Source: Echinarachnius parma
Taxonomy: Eukaryota; Echinodermata; Echinoidea; Clypeasteroida; Echinarachniidae
Length of the DNA stretch: 64,000 nt
Direction of reading: 5' to 3'
Assembly (NCBI GenBank): GCA_037951105.1
Contig: JBAMJV010009687.1
Location: 1-64,000, forward strand
The position numbers and the translations under genes are program-made. The notes beneath the pieces were generated by a model that had not been told where the DNA came from, ran no database searches, and saw only the letters and a program-made list of their open reading frames with translations. Of the stretch, positions 21,640 to 34,450 are shown piece by piece; position 1 is the stretch's first letter, and each line of letters begins with the position of its first letter.

Positions 21640-22990
21640 GTATATTGTTTGACTAGAGTGGTAGATGCCATGAGGATTGGGACTAGTGTGGAACAGACAA
21701 TGGGGATTGATACTAGTGTGAAAAGGGCAATGGTGATTTAGTGTAGTTTAGTGTGGAAGAGGCAAATAGGATTGAGACTATAGTGTGGGAGAAGCAATGA
21801 TGATTAAGATTAGTGTATATAGTTTAGGTGGAAAAGACAGAATTTTAGTCTTGTGTGGAAGAGGCTACAAGGATTTAGACTAGTGCCGAAGAGGTGATGA
21901 GGATTGAGACCAGATGTGGGAGATGGACATATGATTTAGACTCGTGTGGAGGAGGGGAAGAGGATTGAGACTAGTGTGGAAGAGGTAATGAGGATTGAGA
22001 CTAAGTGTGGAAGAGGTAATGAGGATTGAGACTAAGTGTGGGAGAGGCAATAGGGATTGAGCCTATAGCTGTGGAATAGGCATTGAGGGAATAAGACTAG
22101 TGTGGAAGAGGTAATGAGGTATGAGTGAATAGGGCAATTATAACAGATAAGATATGAGTTTATATTAGGTGGAAGATCGCGGCAAAGAGGATAGAGACTG
22201 GCTGTGATGAGCTAATGGGGATTGATAGTTTGGGACTAGTGTGGAAGAGGCAATGCAGAATGAGACTATAGAGATAGGGAAGAGGCAATGAAGATTGAGA
22301 CTAGTGTGGAAGAGGCACATACATTTGTAGGGTTGAAACTAGTGTGAACGGAGCAAAGATGATTTAGAGTAGTGGGGAAGAGGCAATGAGGGTAGTGGAT
22401 CTAGAGAAATCACTTGGAGACTAGTTTGGAAGAGGCATAGAGGGATGAGACTAGTGTGGAAGAGGCAATGAGGGATGAGACTAGTGTGGAAGAGGCAATG
22501 AGGGATGAGACTAGTGTGGAAGAGGCAATGAGGGATGAGACTAGATAGCTTGGGAAGAGGCAATGGGGGATGAGACTAGTGTGGAAGAGGCAATGAGGGA
22601 TGAGACTAGTGTGGAAGAGGCAATGAGGGATGAGACTAGTGTGGAAGAGGCAATGAGGGATGAGACTAGGTGGAAGAGGCAATGAGGGATGAGACTAGTG
22701 TGGAAGAGGCAATGAGAGATGAGACTAGTGTGGAAGAGGCAATGAGGGGTGAGACTAGATAGCTTGGGAAGAGGCAATGGGGGCAGTGGATCTAAATGAT
22801 TCATCCCTTGGAGACTACTATGTAAGTGTGGAAGAGGCATATTGGATTTAGACCAGTGTGGATGAGGCAACAAGGATTTAGACTAGTGTGGAAGAGGCAT
22901 AGTGGATTTAGACTAGTGTGGAAGAGGCAATGAGGGATGAGACTAGATAGCTTGGGACGAGGCAATGGGGGCAGTAGATCTAGAGGAATC
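21640..22990. repeat. 30-bp minisatellite
   Basis: Units of the form gagactagtgtggaagaggc plus aatgagggat. Copies from 22430 to 22760 are almost identical, whereas those before and after are looser (for example aggattgagac). Because 30 is divisible by three, long minus-strand ORFs rich in repeated SLIPHCLFHT appear; they are artefacts of the repeat. Confidence 0.9.
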
Positions 22991-23046
22991 ATCCCTTGGA
23001 TCTGTCATTCCTAATTGTGGCTTCTTCCTGCCACCCCCAATCACTG

Positions 23047-23720
23047 GCTCATGATGTCTCAGTCAAAGCCAGACCAGACCACAGTGCTTCACTCATCTTC
23101 TACAAGCAAACAAGCAAACAAACAGAGAGAGTTCAGTATTTCCTGTCCAACTATCCCATTTCTATGTCAGTGGAAATTGTTGTTTTTAAGGTGAGATATC
23201 AGTTGTTGTTGATTTCAAGGTAGAATTGTTTTTATATATGCAGTAATATATTAGCCTTAGCATTCTATCGGGACTCATGATGTTGCAGTCAAACCCAGAC
23301 CAGAACACAGTGCTTCACTCATCTTCTATTGTGCAAACAAGCAAACAAACAGAGAGAGAAAGTTCAGTATTTCATGTCCAACTATCCCTTTTCTATGTCT
23401 GTGGGAATTGTTGTATTTAAAATGAGATATCAGTTGTTGTTAAATTAGGTAGAATTGTTTTATGTGCAGTAATATAATTAGGCTTAGAATTCTATCAGGG
23501 CTCATGAAGTTGCAGTAAAACCCAGACCAGAACCCAGTGCTTCACTAACAAACAAACAAACAAACAAACAAGCAAACACACAAACAAACAGTTCAGAATT
23601 TCCTGTCCTGCTATTTTTTTTCTATGTCTTTGGAAATTTGTGTGTTTATCACTGAGAAATCAGTTGCTGTTAAATAGGTAGAATTGTTTTCCGTGCAATA
23701 ATATTGCTTTGTATCATATC
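23047..23720. repeat. Tandem repeat of about 225 bp, three units
   Basis: Each unit has ggctcatga.gt..cagt, agaccagaacacagtgcttc, a run of (caaa) words, gttcagtatttcctgtcc, tatgtc.gtggaaattgttg, gagatatcagttgttgtt and gcagtaatat. The third unit is the most diverged and has an expanded caaa run (23548-23590). Confidence 0.8.
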
Positions 23721-23724
23721 CTAA

Positions 23725-24315
23725 ACTAGATGTGCTAGACAAAATCATTTTGCATTGAACTCCATACATTTAGGAGCAAAACCACTATGAGGCTCTAGAA
23801 GCATTTTTTTTTTCACTGGCATACAACAGACACATGATGTTTCCAATTGTTGAATGAATAAAGGAAATCGATCAATATATGAATATATGCATCTGTACTG
23901 CCACCAGCAACAGATGGACACAATTTATATTCACTATCATGATAAATGACGATCCTATTCAGGATGTCCTCTACTATGAATGAAGCTAGGTACCAGTAGT
24001 GGGACAGATTAAAGTGTCTGCATTATTATTACAGCTAATCTAGGTCAAATATCAATTGTGTCATTATTGGCTGTGTCATTAATTCAGATTGATCAACTGC
24101 GTCATTAATTATGACTCCCCTTCAATGCAAACTGCTGCGGTTCTCTCTACCTTTGACATCTCCGTCTCATTTGACTGTCATCAAATATTTGATTGATTGT
24201 TAAGAATATGATATTGTGGTGTTTCTAATTATTGTTTACAATGTATGCTGATAATCAAGTCTTACAAGTTGACTCATTCCAATTAAAATGAACACTTTGA
24301 CCTACCGACTGACTG
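23725..24315. other. Nothing recognised
   Basis: Unique-looking AT-rich sequence. Confidence 0.5.
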
Positions 24316-24319
24316 ACTG

Positions 24320-24363
24320 GCCGACCGACCGACCGACCGACCGACCGACCGACTGACCAACCG
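24320..24363. repeat. (CCGA)n microsatellite
   Basis: About eight ccga units, then imperfect ctga/ccaa variants. It lies 130 bp before a second tetranucleotide array of complementary purine/pyrimidine bias. Confidence 0.9.
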
Positions 24364-24494
24364 ACTGACCGACATACTGTAGATAATGATTAACTAAATA
24401 AATAAATAATATAAGTGAATAAATGAGTGAATAAGTGAATAGATTTGAGATGTTTAATGATGAATATATGAATGGATGGATGGGTGGGTGGATT

Positions 24495-24679
24495 GACGGA
24501 CGGACGGACGGACGGACGGACGGACGGACGGACGGACGGACGGACGGACGGACGGACGGACGGACGGACGGACGGACGGACGGACGGACGGACGGACGGA
24601 CGGACGGACGAACGAACGAACGAACGAACGAACGAACGAACGAACGAACGAACGAACGAACGAACGAACGAACGAACGA
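24495..24679. repeat. (GACG)n to (AACG)n compound microsatellite
   Basis: Twenty-nine pure gacg units (24495-24610) switch abruptly to about seventeen pure aacg units (24611-24679), then tgaa variants. Translations (repeated TDGR or TNER) are artefacts. Confidence 0.95.
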
Positions 24680-24719
24680 ATGAATGAACGTATAAATGAA
24701 TGACAGAATACGAAATCAA

Positions 24720-26590
24720 TTCACATTGTGTTAAATACAGACACTGGTGTCACCCCAACAAACTCCATGCACCCATCCATCCATCATGTCCATCATCTCA
24801 TCTCATCCAGACTGTCTCATGCATTCTGTAGTTTGCATACTTGGTCCAGTTGAAAGGATGATTTGCATAACTACCTTTTCAGTCGTTGAGAAAAGGAAAT
24901 GCTATTGCTAATGCTCTGCTCCCCTTCAATTGGAGCTTGAGTAATGCAGTAGGAAAGTGGGAATAAAAGGGAAGGAGATGGCTCTGATTGATTGTTGAAG
25001 GGTGTGAAATGTGAATAAAAGAAAACAAAGACGGCCAAAATGTCAAGGTTAGGGAGATTACGCTGAAAATGGAACTCCTCTTTTATTTTCTGGGCTGCTA
25101 ACGATTTATTTGGACAAAAGGTCGAGAAACCTGGGTTGTTTTGTCTGTTGTGTGCTGATTTTCTCCCATTGGGCTTTTAGTTCTTTGGCCGATTTTTTGT
25201 TGTTGTTATTTTTGGTGAGTTTGCCTCTGAAGAAGATCCTGATAGGATAACCAAAACAAATCTAGACCCCAAATTGGCTCTCAATTTATTGCACGAGCCA
25301 TATTTTAGTTGATGAGCATTGTTCGGCCTGACAGTATTTTGCATCACCTCTTAAAAATGTTGATATACATTGCATTGGCTTTTCCTGGTAACCTACGTAC
25401 ATCACTGATTGCAAAACCCACTTTCTTTGTTGGTAATTGTGTCAGTGTAATAAATAGCCTTTTCCCCGTTCTTGCTGGAGACCCTTTCTCCCCTCTTCTT
25501 GGGCCAATATCAAGTATGGTAGCATACGCGAAGGCCTATTATTTGCACCCTGAACAAAGCTTTGCTCTCCCAACAATGTAATGGGATCGATGAAGGAAGA
25601 GCGTTAGATCAGGTTACCCATAACCCCCCCCCCCCCCCCTTCTCCGCTCCATGATGGGACTATTTTCACGGGGACTATCACCCCTCCTGCCTATGGGCCC
25701 TTGCCCCTGGTCACACTGCCTTTGACTTTGCATTTGACAAAGCATCGTATTCCTTAAAATGCAACACAAATTTTTCATTTAAATCATATTTAAATAATAT
25801 AACAAATTTACAACATGAGTTGATTTTGTAGAAAAAAATAAAGTAACCATACACTTAACTTGACACACATGCACATTTTCGCTGCATCCGAGATCTGAAG
25901 GGGGGGGGGGGGGTATGAGGGTGGGGGGCATAATCATACATGTATGTCTGCGATGAACAAACCTCCAAAAAGACATCCTTTTAGTTTTATGGTTTAAGAG
26001 TAAAACTTTATCATTAAACAAAATAAGAATGAGAATGATAGTAATTTTGTAGAAGCCAGTAGGTACAGTAGTGGCAATTCAATTTTAATTTATTTTTCTT
26101 TGAAATATAAGTATACATACACGTATAGCTACCAGATTTAGGTGCCTTATTATGAACAATCCAAACTTAATATCATATTGTACATTTCGAACAATCTGAG
26201 AAGATTTAAGATATAACTGCCCCTTCTAGTCTGTTGGAATGTGTGTCCATCGTCCTGTGTATCTGGTTCTCCATCGCTGCCATGGTCTATTGAAGCTCTG
26301 CACCCCTCAGTATCCAGGCCACATCTGTTAGCCCCCCTTCACATCTGGACAGATGGGCCGTAGGGGAACATGGCTAGAGGCTAGGCAGGCTGCAACCCCC
26401 CCCCCCCCCCCCCCCCCTCACAAAATCCAGAAAAATGGCAACCCTAATTTGGGCCCAACCATGTAATTTTTCAGATATAAGCATATTTAAGCAAACACAT
26501 GGGCAAACTTATATAGCATATTTAGACAAACAATAATGTTATATTCAGGAAAACTCGTGTCATTTTTTCCCCTCATTATTTGGGCAATAT
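24720..26590. other. No gene recognised; poly-C and poly-G runs
   Basis: Homopolymer runs at 25626-25639 (C), 25900-25912 (G) and 26397-26417 (C). The ORF at 25309-25581 (90 codons) has no recognisable domain. Confidence 0.5.
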
Positions 26591-26603
26591 CATACATTTC
26601 AGG

Positions 26604-27920
26604 TAATGCTGTTATCCGATCCGGATCCGATCCGAGATCCCGGCGGTAATGGCTTCCGAGCCAATTCCGAGACGGATCCGAGAAATATTTTTTCTCGGTA
26701 GAAAATATCGGAAGATTTTGCCGACCCATTTTCTCCAGTGATAATTGAACATGTGTATGTTTGACAGTCCATTAAGTAGTGTAATTTAAATAAGAAATGG
26801 GGAAATCAATATTGTTTACTTTATGAGTGGTTATTTTGGAGAAATTCATGGTTCGTCAGTTCGTTTTGCAGTCGAAAATTGAACAGGATGCGCGAAATTG
26901 CTAGTCATTTGAACGATGTTGTGGACGGATGTGCAATCAAAGTTACGCCGATACTCGAGGGGAGACGTCTGTTGGATGTATGATCGAGCTAATAAGCCAG
27001 TGCATTCAAAATGTGGCTCTGAATACGTTTTATTGTCATTTGCACATTTAAAAATGTTCTGATATTCTACTTACATGATTTCTTGGCGTTTGATAGCTGG
27101 GCGGAAACAAAAATATGCCCCTAAGCAATGAAAACAATTGCGCAAAAATATCGATAAAAAATTACTACACCGCTCCCGTTTGCTTTTATAATTGCGTGTG
27201 CAGATATAGATCCGCCGCCGGGAATTCCCCAATTTTCGGCGGATGGATCTCGCGTAAGAAAAAATGTTCACCATAACACACGCAAAGTAATACGACCAAA
27301 TTAACGCCTAATAACTTGTTGCATGTGCATGCAAGCTAGCTATAGCTAGCTAACTCATTGGAGTTCTCTCGAGGCTAGCCCTAGCCGTCCGTAATCCGAT
27401 TTTTTTCTTTGGAAATATATCGATAATTCAGCAGTTTTGTCTTTGATATGGGGGGTTATTTTGTATTCTGTTCGGCTTTCAGATGCCATGTTATCATGTA
27501 AGTAGATTACCAGAATTGTGTGGTTCCCTAAAAGGGTAATTTATAGCTGATTTTTGAGGGCAGTGGCCCGGCAGTGGCTCACAAGCGCAGTTTTCCACGC
27601 GATTGGCGGGTTGAGTTTCTGTGAAACGTGTGGTGCGATGCCGAACAAACCATCGAAAAAATACTTTTCTTGCGAAACTCTGAATAATCTGAATATTATT
27701 TTTCCGTAAAAATTGATATGTACATGCCTCGAAACGTCATTATTATTAATATTTTTGCCATATAAAACAAGAAAGATGAGTCTACAACGCTGCATTTTTT
27801 CAGAGCAAATTGCAATATTTTTTTTCTCCGAGATCCGATCCGATCCGAGATCTCGTTAGCGATATAGAATTCTAACGATCCGAGAACGGGCCGGGATTTT
27901 TTGTTTACCCAACAGCGTTA
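26604..27920. mobile_element. hAT-like non-autonomous element, copy 1
   Basis: Flanked by a perfect 8-bp duplication ATTTCAGG (26596-26603 and 27921-27928). Termini TAATGCTGTT and AACAGCGTTA are inverted. Eight-bp duplications and TA.NG-type termini fit the hAT superfamily. Subterminal regions repeat GATCCGATCCGAGATC at both ends. The interior has no transposase ORF, but a foldback pair (gatattctacttacatgatt, 27060; catgtaagtagatta, 27495). It shares its interior, not its subterminal motifs, with 34789-36085. Confidence 0.8.
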
Positions 27921-27929
27921 ATTTCAGGC

Positions 27930-29330
27930 AAAACAGTGTCATGTTATTTATCAAGTTTATTTCACTCGGTGTTAAAATACAAGAGTACAATTGAAACATG
28001 ATAAAACGATAACAACGCATTCTAAAATAAATGATGTAAAAAGGTGCATTATTCTGAGTGGGTAATGGCCAGTAAGGAATGAAATCCTTATGAAAGGCTG
28101 ACCCATGAAATAATTTATTTCAGACATTACTTGATGATTTATTTGTGTGAATTTTATATTTTAGATTTAATCATTTCTCAAGTTGAATTTCGCTTAAGAA
28201 CTGGCTTTTGTTGACTATATATTAGAGGTAGATGATAGAATGACGTATAATTCCCTGCCTCGGGTCTGGATTTGTAGGTGTGTGTGATTATAGCCATTAG
28301 CACAGGTAGATGGAGGGTTATCAACAATATATAAATCATGGAGACCATTCATTATTATTGTATGGAAAAGAAGTAAATCAATTTCTCAAATAAGTAAGTG
28401 CGTTTCCTAAGTAAGAAGCTCATTATACAACTATAATTATGGAGAGGCATGGAGTGAATTTAGAAATGACTTCCATCCTGCCGCTCGTACTGTTATTTGG
28501 TTTTTGACCAGGAATGATTGCATTATATATAAGTGCCTTGAGAATATGAATGAAAGTCATCAACCCTAAACAGTAATAACAGCATTAATAAAAGCAGATA
28601 CAGTAACAAAATAGGGCTAAAAAATAGAGACATTTATGCTCTTTCTCCTTAGTTAAATGCACATAAAATAAACATGAACCTACTACATTAGGTTCGTGAT
28701 ATAACTTATTATATTTTTGCTCAAATTTAGGACTACCAAACCACAAATATGTGGGCAATTGTCCTGATGGGTAGCAACTATTGCAATGACCTTTTTAGTA
28801 TACATGTAGTATGATTGTATCGCCATTTACATAACAATCATCAATCTATAGATGTAGTTTATTCATGGAAATGCATCTAAATGAATCTTGTAAGTTACTG
28901 TATGCTCAAGAATCTATCACTCATCTCTTAATTCCTGCTTACAAATCTGTCCTTATGAATTTTTTTTTATCCAATTTGTATATTGTATCTACAACCAGAT
29001 ATCACTAGTGAGAATTAAGAATCACATGGGTCTGAACTTACCTGCTATTTTCATTCAGCAGTGCATGACAAGGATCTGATTTATTATTTTATAAGTAGGA
29101 AAAAACAGTCAAAGAAGATTTTAAAACAATACATTTTTAAAACAAGGATGAAGCACAAAGTACTAATAAACAACACTTGCTAAGAACACAAATATTAGGA
29201 CTCAACACCTGAAACTTCAATTGCTGGTAACTAGTACAATGTACAATACCTACATGGAAGGGGATTTTGTTAGATTATAAATGCAAGTTAAAAAAAATGA
29301 AATCATCTACAAAAACTGATTTTATGTATA
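27930..29330. other. Nothing recognised
   Basis: AT-rich, mostly unique; no exon or repeat boundary supported. Confidence 0.5.
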
Positions 29331-29337
29331 ATATTAA

Positions 29338-29721
29338 AGGGACGTAACATTGTCCAAATCCTCAAAATAAATTTTTCATTCTAGCGGTTCCCTCATACCT
29401 TATTGTATTCGTATTAACAATAAAATCATGGGACAGTTTTCAGTTTTTCAAATTTCCCTTTCGTTACAAAGATATGTACGATCAAATTATTCAGATAAGA
29501 AAAACTCCGGGCGAGTTTTTCTTCTGTGTACAAAGTGAGTGCAGTGAGTTATTGAATATCACTTTGCATTTTTGCTCATTACTTGGCCATGCAATGTCCA
29601 TTTGACTTGAAATGTCCACACAATACCCTGTGGACATAGATATGAGATAACAATAATATACATTGCATCAACCATTCATCACTTTTTGCACATGTCAACA
29701 AAGTTACTACAGTAGATCCCT
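29338..29721 (-). mobile_element. MITE family B, copy 2
   Basis: Flanked by TTAA (29334-29337 and 29722-29725). Very similar to 46768-47155 and the reverse of 16424-16801. A small insertion (acagtag) lies near the right end. Confidence 0.75.
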
Positions 29722-30414
29722 TTAATAAATGTGAATTCCCCCCTTTTCTACATATTCCTTTATCTGCCATCCAGCCCTTTCACGAATCTGTTGTCGTAAC
29801 AAACTCAATGCTTACATTAATTTTAAATGTACTCTCTTACCTCTGATATTTTCATAAATCTACCGATTTACATGTAGATATTTCAGGCAGGTTCATGTTT
29901 TGAAATATAATTGTTGATCTTTTTACTTAGAATTTATAAGCTTCCTTGCAGTAATTTGAGCTGTGCTTTTAAAACGATACTTTGAATTTGTGTGACATAA
30001 ACATTTATTACTCATAGATCAAGTGACAGGAATTTTTATGGAGGGCTTTTGTTTTGACTGACTGACATTACCGACTGTGATATATTCCATGGCTGAAAAG
30101 TTTATCTATATATAGCCATGAAAAAATATGGGTCAAAAGGTTCAAGTTTGAAGTCGAAGGTCATTTGAAAGTAAACAACACTGTCACTACTATGTACCCA
30201 TGCCTAACCCTAACTCTTAGAAGCACTACATAGCCTTGGAAAATTGTTCAAAGTACATGGTTATGTTCTATGTGTGTTTTCACCTTTTTAGCAAAATTTA
30301 GTAAACTGCAATGCGACTAGCCATGCCCTTTTAATATAGTGATCCGAAAATAGGTAATTTTAAGTATATATGAAAACAGAACTATTGACACAATATTTCC
30401 ACATCATCCTAATC

Positions 30415-30824
30415 TAAAACCCTGTCTTAACTGGGAGAAATAGACCTTACCTCGATGTCACCCGAGCAACATCTGGATAAGAAACAGTAGGGGGTCTGAT
30501 CGTAAAACACCGGGGTGAGCCTTCGTCAGGCTCATGGCCGCTGTCTTGACCAGCCATCTGCAAAATCCTCACTCGGGTAGGTTACCATAACAACCGCACC
30601 TCCCTCATCACGATCAGCTGGCGCGACACAGGAGTATCAGCGTGCGCTGTGTAGTCATCTACCCGGGTAACGTTCCGCGCGCGTCTTAACTGGCCATTTA
30701 TCAGGGACATCCGGACGTTACCGCGATATCACCCTGGCCCGACTAGGGTGAAACTCACCCCGATGTCGTCCGGATAACATCAGGATGTTACCTCGACTAT
30801 TTCTCCCAGTTAATACGGGGTTTA
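30415..30824. mobile_element. GC-rich MITE family K, copy 1
   Basis: Inverted ends: AAACCCTGTCTTAACTGGG then AGAAATAG, mirrored by CTATTTCTCCCAGTTAATAC then GGGGTTT. The inside is GC-rich with repeated aacatccgga, gtgaggtaac and accgcacctccctcat. Another copy in the opposite orientation lies at 32624-33117. Confidence 0.7.
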
Positions 30825-31432
30825 TAAAGCAAAGAGGGTGGATGGAAGTGTCTAGAGATGAGTACGATCTCACCATTTTACAAACGGAAACATCATGCAA
30901 TAAGGCTGTTGTCATTTATTGATCATGAGCATGATCTCACCATCAAAAAAATAGAAACATCAGTGAAAATAATACATGGGAGCACAGTTTGAGGTGCTGT
31001 TTTGCGAGCTTGAAAAGGAGCCCCTGAAAAATACCTTTTAATTTGTTCCCTGGGAAACAACATGCCTGTACTAACTCATTGGTCTACCTCTTTCTCGTTT
31101 CTGAAAGGGTTAACTTAAAGCCATCTAAAGTGGATGAATGGTTGGAAAGCTTTTGACTGTGCAGAGATGAGTACACTCTCACCATCTCGCAAATGGAAAC
31201 ATCATGCCCAGGCTTCAGCTTTACCAATTAGGGCCGACCTGGGACTGGAATCTAGATAACTAGAGTCCATTAAGAGGCAATCCGAATTGCCTTTTTGGTT
31301 TGGGATGTAATCTCACCCCGATGTAAGAAAGCATGATTGAGTAATATCAGTTCCTGTCGTTGCCAATTTAGCCGTAAATGATGACAAGCGTATGCTTGAC
31401 GGACAGTCTTGTTTTTTTTCGTTCATCTCCCT

Positions 31433-32095
31433 TGAAATTAGCACTTGTGCGAGTTGTGATGTCATTGCACTTTGGAAATATACTTCATTCAGGTGTATAT
31501 ACTGTATGTATCAAATTCTTCCAATGTTGCACATTTCATTTTAGGAATGCTAACATCGTGTCATGAAAACTGTCAACACAAGTACACATTTACAAAAAAA
31601 AGTGGTTCATTAGTTCAAATAATCCTGTCTTTCCTTCTGAAATTAGCACCTGTAATGTCATTGCACTTTGGAAGTTTACCTCACCCGGCCAGGTGATACA
31701 TGTACATACCTGTATCAATTCTAGATTTACTCATTTACAGCATTGCGATTTGAATGCTTTTCATAAGAAATGCTACATTTGCATCAAGACAACTATCAAC
31801 ACAGTTTGAATACACAGCATTGATTTATTAGTGTAAACAATTCCTTATTTCCTTCTGAAGTTAGTACTTATTTTATTTCACTTTGGAAATATACTTCACT
31901 CATGTGTACATACATTATGTATAATTTCTCCCATTGCACATTTCATTAGGAATGCTATTTAACATTGTGTCATGAAAACTGTTAAAACAATTACACATTT
32001 ACGAATAGTGATTTATTAGTCCATAAAATCATGTCTTTTCCTTCTGAAATTAGCACCTGTAATGTCATTGCACTTTGGAAGGTCTCACCCATGTG
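31433..32095. repeat. Tandem repeat of about 205 bp, three to four units
   Basis: Recurring blocks: atgtcattgcactttggaa, atacttcactc.tgtgta, cacatttcatt.aggaatgct, gtcatgaaaactgt.aacac, cctt.ctgaaattagcacc. The units are clearly diverged, so the array is old. Confidence 0.75.
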
Positions 32096-32623
32096 AACAG
32101 GTATCAATTATACCATCAATTGCTCTTCTATAATTCGAGTGTAAAAAGGTATTTCTATCTAGCATCAATTACCCATCTTTCATTTGTAAAAATGTATTTT
32201 ATTGATGGATGAGTGACTATTCGTGAGTTGTATACTGATGATTGTTTGTTATGTGTTTATAATCCATTTACATGTATATCATAAAATGTAATCCTTATAT
32301 GCTTAGGAGTTACGGTGAGGTTGCCACCTTGTTGTATAACAGTGTTACTCTGTTTTTGTTGCAGTGTTCAGTAGTCTTATAACATGTACAGTATGTTATT
32401 ATCTCAATTTGTTCCATTGACGTCACAATATTTATTATGTCTCTGTGTGTTGTGTGAAATTAAAAGTTAAAGGAGAGTTCAGGATGTACTACACATCACA
32501 TTTTCTAAAATACATTTTTGATAACAATTTTCTCACTTTCATGTACAGGATTATTCTTATATTCATACTAAGTTCATCCATGAACCTAGGGTCTGTGGTT
32601 CATCTAAGTGCAACTAGGCACAT

Positions 32624-33117
32624 TAAACCCCTTCTTAATCATAAAAAATAGTCGCGGTGACGTCCTTATGTTGTCCGGATGAGATCCTACACCGTTTCTA
32701 TTAAGAAGCTCCAATCGGGATAACATCAGGACGATATCCTGACAACATCGGGGTGAGATTCACCCTAGTCGGGTCAGGGTGATAGTGCGGTGACGTCCTG
32801 ACAACATCTGGATGACATCCTGATAAACCGTCTATTAAGACGCGTGCGGAACGTTACCCGGTTAGAAGATGTCATGGCCGTGAACAAAAAACACAGCGCG
32901 CGCCGATACTCCGTGTCGCCCCAGCTGTTCGCGTGATGAGGGAGGTGCGGTTGTTATGGTAACCTGCCCGAGTGAGGATTTTGCGGATGCTATATTAAGA
33001 ATGGGTCCGAAAGCTCGCTGCGTGTTTTACGACCTGACCCCCTACTGTTTTTCATCCACAAGTCGCTCGGGTAACATCGAGGTGAGGTTTATTTTTCCCA
33101 ATTAAGAAGGGGTTTTA
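32624..33117. mobile_element. GC-rich MITE family K, copy 2
   Basis: Opposite orientation to 30415-30824 and slightly longer. It shares ggtgacgtcc, aacatcaggacgatatcc, accctagtcgggtcagggtg, gggaggtgcggttgttatgg and gtaacatcgaggtgag. Ends TTAAACCCCTTCTTAAT and ATTAAGAAGGGGTTTTA are inverted. Confidence 0.7.
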
Positions 33118-33284
33118 CTCACTCTCTCTAGATGTTGCCCTGACGAAGATCCTGCCAGGATTGAAAGCTTGGCTTTATTATATGACTCATTTTATCACAT
33201 TGCCAATATTTAGTAGATACATGTAAGCATTTTCAGCAGTAATTTCTTTATATGTTCTAGATGTAATGCTAGAAATTAACCTTT

Positions 33285-33505
33285 TTTCTTTGTGGCCCAG
33301 TCGGGCAAGTACAAACACAAATTTAAAACTTCTAGTGGCCCGAAACCTAAATCTGGTTGCACCAAACAAAGAAGAACATAACAAATACTGTTAAATTTGC
33401 TTGCCCGATTGGGCCAGTAGAATTTAGGATCAATAAAATATGGTGGCCCGAAGCTAATTTTTAGTGGCCCTGGGCCAGCTGGCCTATGGTAATATCGAGT
33501 ACTGA
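33285..33505. repeat. Dispersed repeat family N, GGCCAGTGAAA subtype
   Basis: Motifs ggcccagtcgggcaagta, tagtggcccgaaacc, ttgcccgattgggccagtag, ggtggcccgaagc and ggccctgggccagctggcc. It lies 70 bp before the ROR linker exon. Confidence 0.55.
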
Positions 33506-33571
33506 TCTGTGTATTGGCAGTTACTGTTTGTTTGTTTCAATTAATATGTTAACTCTGTGTTTGTATTCCAG

Positions 33572-33659
33572 TGACCTGTAGCCCCACCGTGCAGACCACC
33601 ACCAGTGCCATCTCAGCCTCTGTGACCAGGCAGACGTCAGAGCTGCTCAGCATCTTAGG
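33572..33659 (+). CDS. ROR-like receptor tyrosine kinase, linker exon
   Basis: An 88-nt internal exon between the acceptor tattccag and donor gtaagtc. The only open frame starts in phase 1 (two bases complete a codon) and ends in phase 2 with GG. It reads TCSPTVQTTTSAISASVTRQ then TSELLSILG; the frame joins exactly to the Ig exon at 50178. The product is a Thr/Ser-rich, probably O-glycosylated extracellular linker before the Ig domain. Vertebrate ROR proteins also have a poorly conserved Ser/Thr-rich stretch here. The assignment rests on phase, position and the downstream exon rather than on sequence similarity of the linker itself. The upstream signal-peptide exon was not identified; it should end in phase 1. 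Confidence 0.75.
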
Positions 33660-33957
33660 GTAAGTCAAGTGCTGTCAATTTATTTCCTCAGCTTAGTTCC
33701 ATTCTAAGTCTCCCTTTTAACCCGTTCACTACAAGATTCTGAAATCTCCATAGCATTTGTACACGGCCCACCCAGTTCCCGTAGTCAATGGGTTTAGTTG
33801 CCAACTAGGGCTCATAGTATGTAGAAATGCTTACCCAGATTCATAACCATAGTTAGTAGATAACTTTGTGCTGCATAGTTGGCCCTATAATTTTTCATGG
33901 GCTTTAGAATGGAATTAAGATACTTCGTGTGGTTTTATGAATTAATGTGAACCCATG

Positions 33958-34112
33958 GGGTTGTTTCATTAAACACTAAAATCGATTTTAGGATAGATTT
34001 TGAGACTATGAAATCCCCAAGACTTTTTACATAGCCCACACGGTTCCAGTAAGCAACAGAATAAAAGGATGCTGAAGTTTGATTTGAGTGTTTTGTGAAA
34101 CACCCCTGGAGG
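33958..34112. mobile_element. GTTTCATTAAA-type short MITE (family M relative)
   Basis: gggttgtttcattaaacact on the left is mirrored loosely by gagtgttttgtgaaacaccc on the right. Diverged copy; compare 13009-13287 and 59162-59280. Confidence 0.45.
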
Positions 34113-34185
34113 ATAAAGTTACATGGGAAGTATGATTTCAAATTCACAATGGCTGCTCTCAATCTGACAGCTTGAATACTCCAGC

Positions 34186-34450
34186 AGAGGTGTGGCACGA
34201 TCCGATAAGCGCTTGACTTTTAACCACGGGGAGCAGAGTTCAAAACGTATCGTTGCTATCATTACACCAGCACATGTCCTTCAGCTCCACATTGCTGCTC
34301 TCTGCTGTGTTAGTACTTGATAACATGGAGTGCACTGTAAAGTAGCACCTGATGGAATGCTCCCCAGGGAGTGGATATTGCACAATAAGTGCTGGATTGA
34401 TTGTGGGACTGACTCCGATGACCGGGTTTTTATAATATTAGATGCAAGTC
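34186..34450 (+). mobile_element. tRNA-derived SINE, + orientation
   Basis: A degraded tRNA-like head (ccgataagcgcttgac; box B relic gagttcaaaac) is followed by a body with tccacattgctgctctctgc, tggaatgctccccagggagt and ctggattgattgtgg. It has lost some of the 'tatacacctggg' block seen at 8640-8990. Confidence 0.65.

Noticed and set aside
22339-22873. Long minus-strand ORFs with repeated SLIPHCLFHT, looking like a repetitive protein
   Set aside because: They follow from a 30-bp minisatellite whose unit length is divisible by three; several frames are open at once and no start, splice or domain signal is present.
24390-24719. ORFs with repeated TDGR/TNER or SVRP/SFVR residues
   Set aside because: Pure translation of the gacg/aacg tetranucleotide array.
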